From NCBI GenBank assembly GCA_946699065.1, contig CAMPDV010000015.1:186001-250000 (forward strand): 64,000 bases of DNA. The letters are read 5' to 3'. Position numbers and translations under genes: made by a program. Numbering within the stretch: the stretch's first letter is position 1; every line of letters starts with the position of its first letter. This stretch comes from Loxodes magnus. Its lineage: Eukaryota; Ciliophora; Karyorelictea; Loxodida; Loxodidae. Shown here in pieces: positions 36,218 to 49,935 of this stretch. The notes below the pieces were generated by a model. The model was not told the DNA's origin and did not search any database. It saw nothing but the letters and a program-made list of their open reading frames with translations.

Positions 36218-36596
36218 TTAATAATATTTTATATTTAGTAATTTAGAAATAAGAAACTATATCAATAATTCTTATTAAATCATTTTAACACAATTTACTT
36301 TTTTTCCTTCACCCAGCTAAAACTTCATATACTTTAATAAATGCTTCTTAAGCTAAAGAATCAATAACCATAAATTAAGAAAAATTTAATATAGTAAATC
36401 CTTGCTAGTTAATAAGTATATTTTAGATTTACCAAAGTGTGAGCATACAATTATTTTTACTTTTTTATTATAATCTTTGATTTTAAATTCTTAACGTAAT
36501 ATATTTATATACAACTAAAGGCAAGCTCATTTTATTTAATTTCGTATTTTAAACTGAATTTATATTTAATGTTGGTTTAAGCTAATTTATCAAAAA

Positions 36597-37310
36597 ATGA
36601 TAGGAAAATTAAGGGTAAAATTTTTGGTAAAAGAGTTTAAGAAAAATAATTTGGAAGATAAAGTCACAATTGAAGCAAGTTTAGTTAAAAGTTAATTTAA
36701 TTATAAAAAATTTATTTTATTCAATAAAATAAGTATTAATGAGCTGTTGTAATATCAAATAATCAAAGTAAATAAATTAATAAAAGAAAGCATTGTAAGC
36801 TACTATATCTTAGCATCAAAATAATAAATCTATATATCTATAAATTTGATCATCTGTGAAGAGATATCATTCTTGTGCCTCATATTGTAAATTTTATTTT
36901 TCATCGAAATATTTGAAATTAAAAATAATGATACTTTCAGATTCGTTGGCTACTTATTTTATTTCCTTCATGCTTTAAATGTATTATAAATAGAAAAAAG
37001 AGAAATTGAGTTCTTAACTTCTAATATTCATTTTTTAGTTTATAATAAATCTAGAAAAGGCTAAATTAAATCAAGACTAATGCCTGTATACCTTAATTTT
37101 AAAATAAACTTAAATTTAATACAATTATTTTATTTTTATTTTCATGGTACGACATTAAGCTTTTTATTAGGTTAATTCACTCTTAAATTTGATATTTTCA
37201 TATAATTTTCTAATTTATCTACTTAAAGTTTATCAATTCGTTTTAGCTCTTTCATTATAACTTTATTAGCTCTTATTCTTTTAGCTATTTTTTTTATTTC
37301 TTCCTTTTGA
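36597..37310 (+). CDS. Possible 237-residue protein, unknown
   Basis: ATG to TGA (37308-37310), open for 237 codons. It starts MIGKLRVKFLVKEFKK and has several hydrophobic stretches, including FIITLLALILLAIFFISSF at the very C-terminus, which could be a membrane anchor. There is no motif I recognise. Chance open frames of this size are not rare when only TGA stops, so this is weak. Confidence 0.3.
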
Positions 37311-37405
37311 TTAGACTAATCTAATTTTTAGCTAAGCTTTGAATCCACTAAAATAAAGTTCGCATATAATTTCAAAGTAAGGTAAGATAAATCTAAAGAG
37401 ATGAG

Positions 37406-38558
37406 ATGAAAAGCATGAAAGTAATCATTAGTCTTTGGTATTTAACTTAAAAAGGAAATGTAAAATAAATTTAAGTTAGAGTAAATTATGAGAAAAAGGC
37501 TTTCTAAAAGCAAGAGAAAAAATAGCGAAATGTTAAATACTTAGATAATTTAAATTTTAATCAGTTTATAAGATAAAAATATTCAAATATCAGTCTAAGA
37601 TTTTACTCTATAGGGTTTGAAAAAGTTTAGTATATGATATGAAGAGGTATATTGACTCATTGAATCTTAAATGATTGCAAGTTTTGCTCCATTTTTTCCA
37701 TTTTACATATTTAAACTAATTAATCATCTCAAACTATAATAAAATATGAAACCAGAGTAAAATGGACTCTGAAGTTGGTTTAGTGATACTGATTTGTTTT
37801 GAGAGTTCACATATTTAGGATTAGGATATGGTAAATTCGCTCTATTTTGTTTTGACTTTAAGGGAGAAACTAATCTGTGGAATCTTTAAAATTTCACTTA
37901 TAGTTTTACAACTAGAAGACAGAAAGCACATAGTTTTGAAATACCTAAATATGTTGAACTCTAATTTCTTTTATTATGAAGCCTTTAAGGTGTAAAATGG
38001 AATTATGCAAGATTGAATCATTTTTTCAAATAAATTTGAGAAATAAAATCATAGAGAATAGCAAAGTTACAAGATGACTATTTGAAGCAAGGTTCTTTAT
38101 GCTTAAGGAATATTTAGACAAATATACAAAGATATAAAGACAGAGATAGATGAGAAGAACATAAATAAGTAAACTTTTTTGAGTTAGATTAAAAAACTTA
38201 GCTTGACTTAAGTGTTAATAATTTATCTATAAACAACTTTAAAAGTTGTCTCGAAATAGTTAGCTTTGATTCATTCGCATAAGTAAAAGTATTTAAAATT
38301 ATTTTTAGATCTATTCAAGGAAAATAAACAGAATATTATTATTTTCGAGGATTTCCTGAGAAAAGATAAAAGATATACTAAAATGTTGCTATTTCCTCCA
38401 AAATAATTTCTAGTTGAATACAGCAAATTTACATGCTGTTTTGAGAAAAAATATAAGGTCAAATTCTTAAAGACTAAGAAAATAATATCCAGTTAGGAAA
38501 TAATTTAAAATATCCTTCCGCCTCCACAGCATCTCAAGTGATTACATAGAAGAGATGA
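37406..38558 (+). CDS. Unknown protein, likely real gene with one frame change
   Basis: Two protein-like frames follow each other. The first starts MKSMKVIISLWYL at 37406 and runs to about 37765. The second runs from about 37746 with ARLNHFF and LQDDYLKQGSLCLRNIQ to TGA 38556-38558. A 28-nt GT-AG segment near 37774 would join them; an indel would too. Aromatic-rich segments (FCFDFKGETNLWNLQNFTY) and the even use of residues argue for a real gene, and it is less AT-rich than its surroundings. The family is not recognised. Confidence 0.5.
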
Positions 38559-38599
38559 AAAGATCAAGCATTTATATTTGATTAAAAATATTAGAACTC

Positions 38600-41500
38600 T
38601 TAATAAATAATTTTAGAAATAAAGATTAAACATTTTAAACTTTTTTCATAATAATTATTAATAATTAGAATTTTCAAAAGATTAAGCATAAAAGATTTTC
38701 TTAAATTTTAATATACACTTAAATTTTAGCGAATAGATCTAATGGTCAGTACAATAAGCATAAATTCTGTATTAAATAATATTTACTTGAGTAAATTAAA
38801 TAGATATATCATTGCATTTTTTAAAGAATTTTTAGTATAAAGAAATCAAAATTTTCTTCTTTTTTATAGTAGTGAAGTGGTAATGATAAGGTTAATAGAC
38901 ACATAGCTATTGCAATATTTAAGCTAGATAAGAAGGAAACAAATTTTTTTTTAATATAATTTACCCTTCATTTAATGTTTCGATTCTAATTTTTTTCTTA
39001 TAAAACATCTATATGAAAATAAGCTATGCTAATACTGGGAAAGTAGCTTTTCTAAAGATCTAACAATAAATTAGGAGACGATTTTCGGTGGATATGAAAT
39101 GCATTTTAATTTCATTAATTTTTGAAATTGAAAAATATCTAATTAGTCTATGAAATATCTTAGCAGACAAGGAGTTTAGGCCAAAATAATTGCAAAGTCT
39201 GTTGCAAGCTACACTATTAAGTAACTTAATTTATATAAGGATAAGATCTAGTTAATTCGAAAAAAAGAATATAATATTTCAAATAGGAAAATCCCTCAAA
39301 ACTTATATTTGAAAATAAAAAAATCAGGTTTGTTAACTAATAATCATTTTTATCTTTATAAATTTAAATTAAAAAGCTTAGTAAGCAAAGATTTTGTATC
39401 TTATAATTTAATCATTTATCATCGAGATCAATAATTAAATCATACTTAAAGTTAGTTAATTTAAAAAAGCTTTCTATATCTTCGATTAAGAAAAAAGTAT
39501 ATAGCTTTCTTATTTAGATCTTTCTAAAATTATCTAAAGTTGCAATTAGAAAAAATAGAAATCATTTCTTTTATCTTTTTTAGCTTTTGTTTTTATCTTG
39601 ATGAAATTTTAATATTTTTCTTCACCTATATTTTTAGAATTTTTAGATATATTAAAGAAATAGTCAAATTTCATTTTTCATAAGCTAAACAAAATTGCCT
39701 TAAGCTAATTTAAAATAAACCAATTTTAATTTTTTATTTGACTTAAAAAATGATTATATATTTACTTTATAATCAATCATGCATTTAAAAATGCCTATAA
39801 TTAAACTAGAGTTATTTAGCTTGTATATTTTATTAATTATTTAGATTTTAATAAAACTTTATTAATTTTATAAATAAAGAAGAATCTGCTGTAACCACTT
39901 TAGTAAATTTCTAATTTCAATATGACTTCTTATAAACTAAATTTAATTTGAGAAGCTATCAGATTTAACTATATAAATGTTTTAATTTTTTGAATTTAAT
40001 TAGTTATCATATTTTTAATTTATTTTAATGGATTAGGTGGAATCAAACATTTTAAATAATTCCTTCTAGATGCTGTCAAAATTAAATGTCTATGATATAA
40101 AATTTAATGGCTTTTAATATAAATACTTTTAATGTAAAATTCTAATCTTAGATAACTTTTTTCTTTGATTTTAATACCTTATCTTTTAAAAATATTCAAG
40201 ATCTTAGATTATTTATAATTTTATTGTTATTTAATCAACTAATAAGCCTAGCTTATAGCTTTATCATGCTAAAAAACTAGATAAATTATGATTAACTAAT
40301 TTAAGAGTACTTAATAAATATTAATTTATAGATTTCTTAATTTATAATAGGCTATATTTATCTAATTCTTAATATAGGTATAAATTTTATTAAAAGTTAT
40401 TTGATTTTTTATCTTCTCCACTTAATTAAAACATCTCATTCCTTTTCCAAATTTACTTTTTCAATTTTGTTTAGCAATTGTATTTTTTATAAATAATATT
40501 CTTCCTACAAGTATTGATAAGCGAAAATTAATATTAAAATTGCTTCAATTGATTCAAATAAGAAGCATTTACATAAGACTTTAATAGATATTAATTCTCT
40601 AAATTTATTAATAAATTGCTTTTTCTTATTATTGCTAATTATTAATTAAAATTGAAGCTGAACTTTTGCAAATTTTATTAATTAATTTTCACTTAAGAAT
40701 TACATTTTTCTGAGTTAAGATTTAAATTTCAAAAAGTATTAATTATTCCCCATTGGGGGGTATCTTCCTTTCTACATTTTTTTGTTTCTCTTAAATAGAA
40801 ATTTTATTTCTCATTATTTTTACTAAATATAATAATTATATTTGGAATTAACTTTAATTTTAAAAATATAAAATTAAAGCATCCTTTGAGAATTAAAAAA
40901 TGATAAAAAATTTAGTTAATAAAAATAATTATTAAATTGAATTAAATTAATATCAAAAATATATCTAATAAAAAATTAAATAAACATGCTATATTATAAT
41001 TATAAAAGATACTAATATATTTAAATTATAAAATTTGCTGCTTATTTTAAATTAATTTTTTTAATTTTGGTTTTTCTTTTATTTTTATTTATTATATATT
41101 ATTTTAAAGATTAGAAAATTAATTTAAATTAAAAGAAAGATATTTTACTAAAGTTATTAAATATCATATTTTGTTTATATAAAGATAAAAAATAATTAAA
41201 AAAATGTCAAAAATTGTCAAAAATGTTCGCTAAAGAAAGTATTAGATAATTAAGTGAATGATTTTTTTTAATGATTGAATAGATAAAAATTAAATGCTCA
41301 TAAAATGTGATTAAGTTAAAAAATGATTTATAATTAAATTGATTGTTGCGAAAAATAATTTTAAAGTTATTAGTTTAATTTTAAGATACTAAAAAATTTG
41401 TTTTCTTAAATAACGAATATAGATACATCAATTTAATTCAAATCAAATAGCTGAAATTATTTATGAAATTATTCTAAGAATTTTATTAATTACCAAATCT

Positions 41501-42930
41501 ATTCCAAACATTTTAGATAGAATATTTTACAAATGTTTCGTTAAAAATTAAAATTTGAGTATAATTGACATATTTTAAAAAATTATATTACGCAAAATTG
41601 AGTCTTCATGATCTAATTTCTAAATAATTAATAAAATTAAATATCTTCTCTTTAAGATTTAAATCTCACTTTTATAAAAATTAAATATAAATTTATTAAT
41701 AGTTCATATAAACTTAATTTTATTTACGATACAATATATTAAAGATAAACATTTGCTATTAATAAAATAAATAATAAACCTTTTTAATTTAGTTAATAAA
41801 ATATTCTCATTCCCTTAATGTTCAAAAATATAATAAATAAGAAATCAGATAAATAAAAGTTAATCTTAAAAAGAAAAGAAATAGAAAAAGCTAAAGTTAA
41901 ATAATATATAATTATTTTGGAAATTTTTTAATTAGATTTTTAAGTCTATTTCTGTATATTTAATTTTTTAATTTTTATAATTTTTTAATGATAATTATAA
42001 CATATTTTATTAAATCTAAGATTAAAAATAAAAAATTCTTAATATATGTTATGAAAAATTTAATAGTTTAAAGAATAAAAGAAAATATTTTAAATATTAT
42101 AAAATATATAGAATTTATTCTATAATATTTCTATTTGCTGTTGTTTGCAATTTAAATTAAAATAGAGTATTTTTCTTTTGAAAAATGATAAAATGAGAAT
42201 AAATTTTCATTACTGAAACTTTTAAAAAAATATATTCGTAAATATTTTATTAATTAATTTTGAAATTTTTATTTTAATTGTTTTACTAAATAAAAATTTG
42301 AAAAACTAAAAGATAAATTAAATTATTTTTAAAAATTTAAGAGAAAAATTTAAAATATTTATCTTAGAAATTAATAGTTTATGCTTAATCTTTTTATTTA
42401 CAAAAATAGTTGGAATATATCTTAAATAACGGCTACTTAGCTACCATACCAAGGAAATCCATTTAGCATATTTTTTATTTTATTATTGATATAATAATAA
42501 TATAATTAAAATTATATTTATAATTATAATTTGATTATGCCTTTTTATTATTTTTATCTTTTTTTATTAACCATCTTTTAGTTATAATATTTTTAAATTA
42601 TTGGAAATAAAATATTAATTAGTTTCCCTAATTTTCATTTCACAAATAATTTTTTAATTATAAATTAGTTTAAATTATTAATTTTTTAATTAAATAAAAA
42701 TTTTTTACTTTTTATTATTATAAATTTGTATACTTTTTTTCTATTGTGATGCAAAAGCAATTTTTTTAATATAAATTTTCAATCATTAAAAGTTTTTGTC
42801 TTCTAAACATTTTTTTTCATAAGCCATTTATTTAGTAAATAAACCAATAGCATTTCTCTTTTTAAAATATTCTAATTACTTTAAAAATCTATATTCAATG
42901 AAATTACTATTTAGTAAATAGTGAAATTCT
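38600..42930. other. AT-rich region, no gene recognised
   Basis: No supported gene. A short GC cluster CCCCATTGGGGGG near 40749 is a small palindrome without context. Confidence 0.4.
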
Positions 42931-42934
42931 GTAG

Positions 42935-43085
42935 TAGAAGGAAGAAGAAGAATAAAAATAAATTGATGAAATAATGGAGGAAAATTTATTACCACAAGGC
43001 ATCTTGGATGAAGAATTTGAATTCAATTGATTTTTTATAGTATTGCGCACAATTGAGGAGCTACACGCACTTTAATCAAAATTTT
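42935..43085 (+). mobile_element. 5'-truncated LINE copy (C-terminus plus 3' tail)
   Basis: Codons before TGA 43028-43030 read IMEENLLPQGILDEEFEFN, aligned with the C-terminus LIREELLLPEGLLEEIDMY of the full LINE. Both copies end in TGA at the same place. The 3' UTR follows, with a diverged hairpin (TTGCGCAC, GAGGAGCTACACGCACT) and ATCAAATTTT. This copy gives independent support that TGA is the LINE stop codon. Confidence 0.75.
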
Positions 43086-43099
43086 TTTTATAAAAAGAT

Positions 43100-44520
43100 A
43101 AATTAAAGAATTTTCAATTTTTTAAATAAAAATAAGTTTAATGTTTTATTTAAATTATATATGATTCTAATTAATTATAAACTTATTCTAATATCAATTA
43201 TTTTTTACTTAACTTGAAATTATATTTTTATTTTATAGTTTTTTCTTTAAATATAAATCCCTATGTTTTAATTTATATATTTAAATTATTAATTAAGTTA
43301 TATTATATCAATAAAATATCTTTAAAAATCAATTTTATAAATAAAAAATTTTAGATTTTTATTTGAAATAAATACTTATTTATTCCATCTAAAATATCTA
43401 AACTTTATTTAAATTAGTTGTTAATTTATATTAATGTAATTTAAAATTCTAGCAATTATTTTAAAAATATTAAGAATTTTTTTAATTTAAATTGCTTAAT
43501 CTTAGATTCATATTCTACGTAAACTTAATTCAAATTGCTATTTATCTATTTTTTAATTACAATATGCATTTTTTTCTTTTTAAACTTTTTAAAAAGCAAA
43601 GTAAAAATATTTTTACAAAGTATTATGGAGTGTTAGAGTGCTATAAAGAAGATACTGCTTATAATAAAAACAATTAGCATCTAATTTAAGTATTGATATT
43701 CATTGAGCATATTATGAATTAATATAAATATCACAAATGTAATTATTAAATTAGCTTATATTGAAATCCACACTAAAACGTGTTTGAAGGATATAATCTA
43801 ATTATTGTTAAGTCCTATATCACATAGGATATTTTAAAATATAAAAGGATTTATATTTATTAGATGATTAGTATGTTAAGTATTTTAGTTTGCATATATA
43901 ACTTAATAGTTAATATATTATATACCTACTATATATAGACCTTTAGATAAATAAATTTATCAATGATATGTTTTAAAATCTATTATTTTTTGCTGGACTA
44001 ATTTAAATAACTAGGCCTAAAACTTATAAAAATAAGATATTGTAAAAATCTATTTATGATTTAAATTATAAGAAGATTCAATAGCAATTTTATGCTATAT
44101 AACTCATGGATTTTGATAACTAATACTTAGTAATCGAGAAAAAGAAATCTCCTTAAGATAATTTTCTTTGTTTGTGAATTATCATACAAATATGACGTCC
44201 TAATGATTAAACTTATATAAATACCACAAATAAAATATAAAAAATACTTAAAGATAGAGATAAATCTAAAGAGTAAAAAGGATAATTTCATAAATGATAT
44301 ATAATGCTTTTGAAGGTGATTCTAGAAATATATATAAATGGTACTACTATATTATTCTTCAATTCATTTCTTCATAAGGTTTGGATCTGTATGAAGATTT
44401 GCATTTTATTTTATGATTTTAAAGCTCGATATTAGTTAAAAAGTATATATTTAATCTAATTTATCTAGAATATTACTAAATAAAAAATTAATTATTGAGA
44501 TAATAAGGCTATTCTTGCCT
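43100..44520. other. AT-rich spacer
   Basis: Nothing supported. A stretch near 43492-43677 is open in the standard code, but its residues are not convincing. Confidence 0.4.
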
Positions 44521-44539
44521 TATTTTTAGGTCTTTTTTA

Positions 44540-44730
44540 AAAAGATTTTAATCTAAATAGAGAAACAGCGAGGAAGCTGAAGAGAATTAGCAAGAATTTA
44601 CGTGACGATAGAAGGAAAAATTTACAGAAGAAGAATTTTCTATTTTAGTTCCAGAACTCAGAAAAAGCTGGTTGACCCGAACTTTTATTTTAAGCATCCA
44701 GAAGCGATCTCTGGATATCAGTTGAAATGA
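44540..44730 (+). pseudogene. Gag-like element, 3' part (copy G)
   Basis: The frame reads RGSWRELARIYVTIEGKIYR across 44572-44630, aligned with KRTWRQLNKLWITPTGIYKQ of copy F. The zinc knuckle is missing, so the copy is 5'-truncated or decayed. It ends at TGA 44728-44730, and a hairpin (GAGGT/ACCTC) follows directly. An AAGTATATTGTTATTATTATT tract then ends the element, as in copy F. Confidence 0.6.
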
Positions 44731-44763
44731 GGTTGAATACCTCAAAGCCACAAGCACTTTAAT

Positions 44764-44793
44764 TAAGTATATTGTTATTATTATTATTATTAG
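44764..44793 (+). repeat. (TTA)n tail of Gag-like copy G
   Basis: AAGTATATT is followed by about seven TTA units. The minus-strand end of copy F has AAGTATATT followed by ATT units. A shared microsatellite end marks this Gag-like subfamily. Confidence 0.6.
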
Positions 44794-44817
44794 CATGAAT
44801 ACATATGGAGAGATAAT

Positions 44818-45325
44818 AATAAATAAATAAATTTGATTATAGAGCGCGTAGCACTCTCGTTGGTGGGCAGCTCTTTAAAAAATGTTTCATATTGACAAGA
44901 ATGTTTGTTACTGATAAAATTATCAGATACTGATAAGCCTTGTTCAATACTGGTATAATTATTCAGTACTGATAAAAATGTTCAATACTGATATAATTTT
45001 AGAATACTCGTAATCTTTAATACTTGCTGGAGGTCCAAGGACATGGCAGGATTGTGTCTCATTGCATCACCAAAGCAGAGGACGACATGTGTCAATTATG
45101 GGTACTTAAATTCCCCACCTCTGATGAAGCTCGCATTATTATTTCTTTTTTGTTCCAGAATGCAATCCAAATTAAGCCAGTGTCGAAGGTCTAAGAATCT
45201 TATGTCTCGAGGCCAAACCAATGCAGAGGAAGACATAAAGTCGATTATGGGTACTTAACTCCCCAACCTCTGATGAAGATGACCTTGTTGTTCACTTTCG
45301 AACAACTATGGCGGTTTTAAAAAAA
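44818..45325 (-). mobile_element. SINE-A copy 2 (dimeric, full length)
   Basis: Minus strand. The 5' end TTTAAAACCGCCATAG is present at 45325, followed by two monomers, the 19-20-bp repeat block and the LINE tail hairpin at 44840-44874. A 7-bp hairpin GTTGTTC/GAACAAC sits at the 5' end. It lies directly behind the (TTA)n end of Gag copy G. The plus strand is open for 71 codons in the first monomer region, which I consider chance. Confidence 0.87.
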
Positions 45326-45329
45326 TATA

Positions 45330-46240
45330 TAATAAACTTTAATGGTTTATTTAAAATATTTTGATTTGTTCCTTATCCATAAGGATACTTACAGATATAA
45401 TGTTTTACTTTCAAATTGCTTTAGAAAATTAATATTTTCAAAATTAGTTCAATAACATTTTAGTATAATTCAATCAAAAATTAGATGTAAAGCATTATAC
45501 ATTTATTATAGCTTTCAAATATGAAGATAATAAAAAATAATTAATATGAAGATCTATATTAATGCTTAAATAGCAAAAATAAGTTTTAATTAAAAAGCCG
45601 CAAATGAATAAAAACAAAAATATATTAAATTTTTAAACAATACAATAAGAAGAGACTAAAAATAAAAAATTAATTTAATATTAGCATTTTATTAAAAGGT
45701 TTATAACTTTATTTATAATTAAAATGATTTATAAATTATTTAATTATTTAAATTTTGTTTCGATAATAAATAAAATCAAAACTTAATGAAGATTCTTTTT
45801 AAATAAATTTATTTATTTTTAGTTTTAAATAAAGGAAAACATTTCTTTAAATATATATTTAATCTCTATTAAAAAAAAATTATGAAAAATTTAAGATATA
45901 AAATATGAAAAATAATAAATGCTAATTCAATAAAAAAATATGGCAAACATTTCATAAAGAAACGTGGCATTTTGTTGGTATTATTTTTATGTCAAAAGCA
46001 GAATTAATCTAAAATTAAATAAATAAATAAATATTAAATTTTATAAATTAAATTTTAAATAATATTAATTATATCAACAGAGTAAATTAAAAATTTATTT
46101 AATATTTAGATAATTAAAAAATTAATAATTAGATATATCGAAAATAATAATCATTTTTTATTAATTAATAATATAAGATATTATATTTTCATTATAAAAA
46201 AAAATCGACGAAATATAGAATTCACTAGTTTTTAATAGTG
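45330..46240. other. AT-rich spacer
   Basis: No feature supported. Confidence 0.45.
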
Positions 46241-46259
46241 ACTCTTCTTTAATTAATTT

Positions 46260-48360
46260 CGAAGAAGCTGCAAATTCATAGGAAAAGCATAGGCAGGTGC
46301 ATTAAAATCTCCAAACGAAAGATTTGGAGTAATTACAAATTAAGTAAGTAAACCTAATAATTAATTTATTAAGGTAACTATTTAAAAATTGTAGTCAAAA
46401 ACCGGAAAACAAATTCATACGCGTCCCATTAAAACTACTTAGGCCCTCTCTTCAACGTGGATATTAATTGTAGCGTATTATGAAAGTGAAATCAACCTAT
46501 AAATAGATAAACAGATTAACCGCCTAAAAAAATACCGCGAAAGATACGAAACGATAACCTAAGAAATCTTTCCAAAAATAAGATATTATCTTAGATAGTT
46601 AGAATTCTAAAGATATACCTTCAAATCCTAATTAAAATTCAAATAAAGATATCCTTTTATGGTAGTCAAAAATACATAAACTTAAGATTAATTTTTGAAT
46701 AATACTAATTAACAATTCTATTAAATTTCAAATAACGAAATTAGTCAGAAATAAAATAATATTACTAATCCTGATAATTCAAATAATCATTATTTACCTG
46801 ATCTTCAGAGCAAGCAACCTTAAAATTAAACTGCTGATTTAAGAAATGTAATATAAAATCAAATAATTAATTAGTCTAATGAGAACTTATTTATCTTAGA
46901 AATAAAAGAACTTAAACATAATATATAAAGACTTATAGATAAGAACCAATAATTAAATGAAATGCTAATTAATATAAAAGCAAAATATGAACGAGATATT
47001 GAAACATTGATAAGTAACTAAGAAATATCCAAAATATATTATAAAACTTATATAAATAAAATTTATTAGAAATATAAACTATTATAGAACTATTTTTAGT
47101 CAATCAAATCTGATATATAGCAATATCACAAAAAATGCAATCAAAATAACTAGTTCATAAAATTACTTAAACAAATTTCTCCACTTATTACAGTAACTAA
47201 ATAATTTAAACAGATGAAATAACTAGTATAGTTCAAGAAATTTAGATATAATAGAAAAACTATGAGATTTAAGTCAATTCAAAAGATGAAATATAATCTA
47301 ATTAAGAGATTCAAATTGAAGCCAATGCTAATTAAAGCTTTACTTAAGCTTAAATGATAGGAGCAAATAATTCACTATGCCAAAACTTTAATAAAATTAG
47401 AAATTTTACTTAAATTGAAATAGATAACTTTCTAAATAAAACTTAGCAAGGATATCAATAGACTATATTAGAATAGAACTATTATTTACTTCAACAAATT
47501 ACCTAATAAAAAATAAAAGCCGAAATTTAACTCCAAGAGTTATATTCTTAATATTAAAAGTTATAAAACTAAAATTAGTAGTTTATAGATTAAGAATAGA
47601 AAGCTTAAATGGAAATTTTAACTTTTAAAATCTAATTAGATAAGTAAAGATAATAAAATTATGAAATAAATATAGCTTTTCAAAATTAAATTCTATTAAA
47701 AAATAAGGAAATTCAAATTTATAAAGAATTATTTTAGAATTAAATCTAACATACAAAAGAATTTAGTAATTAATAGTAATTTTAGAAGAAGTAATTTGTA
47801 GATGCATAAACTTAGACATTATATGGAAATATTTAAACAAAAGATAGTATTATTTAAACAGATAATATAAATAAATAATAAACAGCTTTTTTGTATCAAA
47901 AATTTACTCAAACAAATATAATCAAGCAAGACAAGTTAATGTAAACTTAAATTAATTAATAGGAAGCATAAACAAATACTATTATAACATAACATAATAA
48001 CTTATACTGTCAAATAAAATTGCCAGATGAAGATTTTGTTTTACTATAGCATTAATATCACTAACTCAACTTAAAATTCATTTAAAGTACCAAAAATATG
48101 TAGACACTTGAGATAAAAATAGAAGAGTTTTAAAAACTTAATTAAAATTTGAAAACAGATATATTTAATTATTCTACTAAAAGTTGAAAAAAAGATGAAT
48201 AAAATTAAACAGATTCGATCGATGCTATTTATCAGAATTAAACCTTATCTTCCAATATTAATCTTAATATTCTTAAAAGGAAACATGAAGAAGAAGATAA
48301 AACAATTCCGCCAGCAAAACGTATGAGTAAACATAATAATAATATTTTCATTATTAGTAT
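46260..48360 (+). CDS. Gln-rich coiled-coil, probably nuclear protein; possible Myb-like start
   Basis: Protein-like sequence from about 46390 to 48360. The N-terminal part has KTGKQIHTR and, in another frame, LLRPSLQRG, both reminiscent of Myb repeat ends, but the frames do not join cleanly, so a Myb domain is only suggested. Next comes a basic helical part (QIDKQINRLKKYRERYETIT). Then over 300 residues of Gln/Asn-rich coiled coil follow after one frame change near 47200. Near the end KRKHEEEDKTIPPAKRM looks like a bipartite nuclear localisation signal. GT-AG segments of 21 nt (near 46374 and 47195) may be introns. The true stop is unclear; no in-frame TGA follows soon. Confidence 0.55.
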
Positions 48361-48741
48361 TCTATTTAATCTAAGATAAAATCTAGAAATATAAATGCAT
48401 AAATGTTTACACATTAGAAAGTATTAATTTAAATTAAATTTTTTATAATTTAATTTTTTTTCTTAAATAATTTTTTTTTTATTTTTGAGATATTTTTACT
48501 TTATCCTTAACAAATTAGAGTATGAATAAAAATATGCAATCATATTAATTCTACATTATTTCTAAAATATAAAATTCCTCTTAAAACTTGGTATAAAAAA
48601 AACTTATTGTTAATGCTTATAAAATTAGTTTTTTCTACTTTGAAAATAAAATTTAAATTAATTATAGAATGAAAGATAATTGGATTTATGCTTCTATATA
48701 TTAAAAAAATTCTAGAAATGAAAAATAGAAGATAATAAATA

Positions 48742-48795
48742 ATAAATAAATTTGATTATAGAGTGCGTAGCACCTCGTTGGTGCGCAGCTCTTTA
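48742..48795 (-). mobile_element. Solo LINE tail 3
   Basis: A complete LINE tail on the minus strand: AAAGAGCTGCGCACC, AACGA loop, GGTGCTACGCACTCT, then ATAATCAAATTTATTTATT. Nothing of the LINE or SINE body lies upstream. ATAATAAAT occurs on both sides and may be a short target duplication. Confidence 0.8.
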
Positions 48796-48799
48796 TAAT

Positions 48800-49900
48800 A
48801 AATTAAAAAATTGTTTTATTTTAGAAGCAAAAACAATAAAATTTAGTTCAAAAATTTAAAATTTAATAAAAAATCAATATTACATAAATTTTATTTATAT
48901 CATAGATACAAATAAAAATAAACTTAAAATTTTCTTTTTTTCTTTTTTTCTTTTAATATAATAAAAAACTTGGTGCTTATATTTTAGTCATATATTAATC
49001 TAACAGGTTAATAAATTTATAAAGAAATTCTTTTATTTAGTAATAAATATCATTAAATTCTTAAATTAAATAAAATTTAATGCTTTTTATTTCTAGCCAC
49101 TATTAAAAATGCGATATTTGCTTAAATCAATTATATAATCTAAGAGTATTTCTGTTTAAATATCTTTTGCAAGTATTATAGAAGTTTAATATAAAATTAT
49201 AAATTATAAAAATTTAAATTTTTATTAAATTGCTCTGAACTTTTCGTTATCATTTTTTATCTGAATTAAACAAGATAAAATTTAAGATAATTTTTTATTT
49301 AAATTAGTACAAAATAAATTTATTTTTATTGAATGATTTTAAAAGATAGCAAGATGATATTTTAAAATTAGTGTTTTTTTAGTCTCACAAAATTAAAAAT
49401 CTAAATATAATCTAAAAAATATTTATTTTATAATTGAATAACACGTTTTATTTTAAATGTAATTTGTTCGAGATATTGTGTAAAGTTTTTTATTTAAGGT
49501 AAAATTAAAAAAATACATGATGATTAAAAAAACGTATTTAATTAACAATAATTATTTAGTGAATAATTGTATAAAATTTTATAATTATGGATGATTCAGA
49601 ATTAATTTAGTTTCTTTATACAAAAGAACTTCATTTTACATTTTCACAAAAATCTTCCTTGATTTTCACTATATAAAATTCTTGTACAGTTTTGAATATT
49701 GTAAGTTCTTTTAAAGTCAATAAAAAGGATTTTATATAATACAGCTGATTAAATTATTTAAAATATTATTTACTATTTTGAAGTGGAAATTCTATAAAAT
49801 GGCTATTTAATTAATGAAAGTATACAGATATTATTTTATATTTTTTCTTAAAATCTTTAAATAATTTAAAAAAGTAAGACATTAAATTATTAAAAGGATG
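48800..49900. other. AT-rich spacer
   Basis: No feature supported. Confidence 0.45.
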
Positions 49901-49935
49901 AAAAGTAAATGAGAGTAATAGAGTAGGGGAGATTT

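Noticed and set aside
43492..43677. A 61-codon standard-code frame
   Set aside because: It lies in AT-rich spacer, has no motif, and the standard code does not apply here.
45043..45258. A 71-residue plus-strand frame in the standard code
   Set aside because: It runs antisense through the monomers of SINE-A copy 2 and is not kept open in copies 1 and 3.
46374..46480. Firm call of a Myb DNA-binding domain
   Set aside because: KTGKQIHTR and LLRPSLQRG are suggestive, but they are in different frames and the Trp spacing of a Myb repeat could not be shown.
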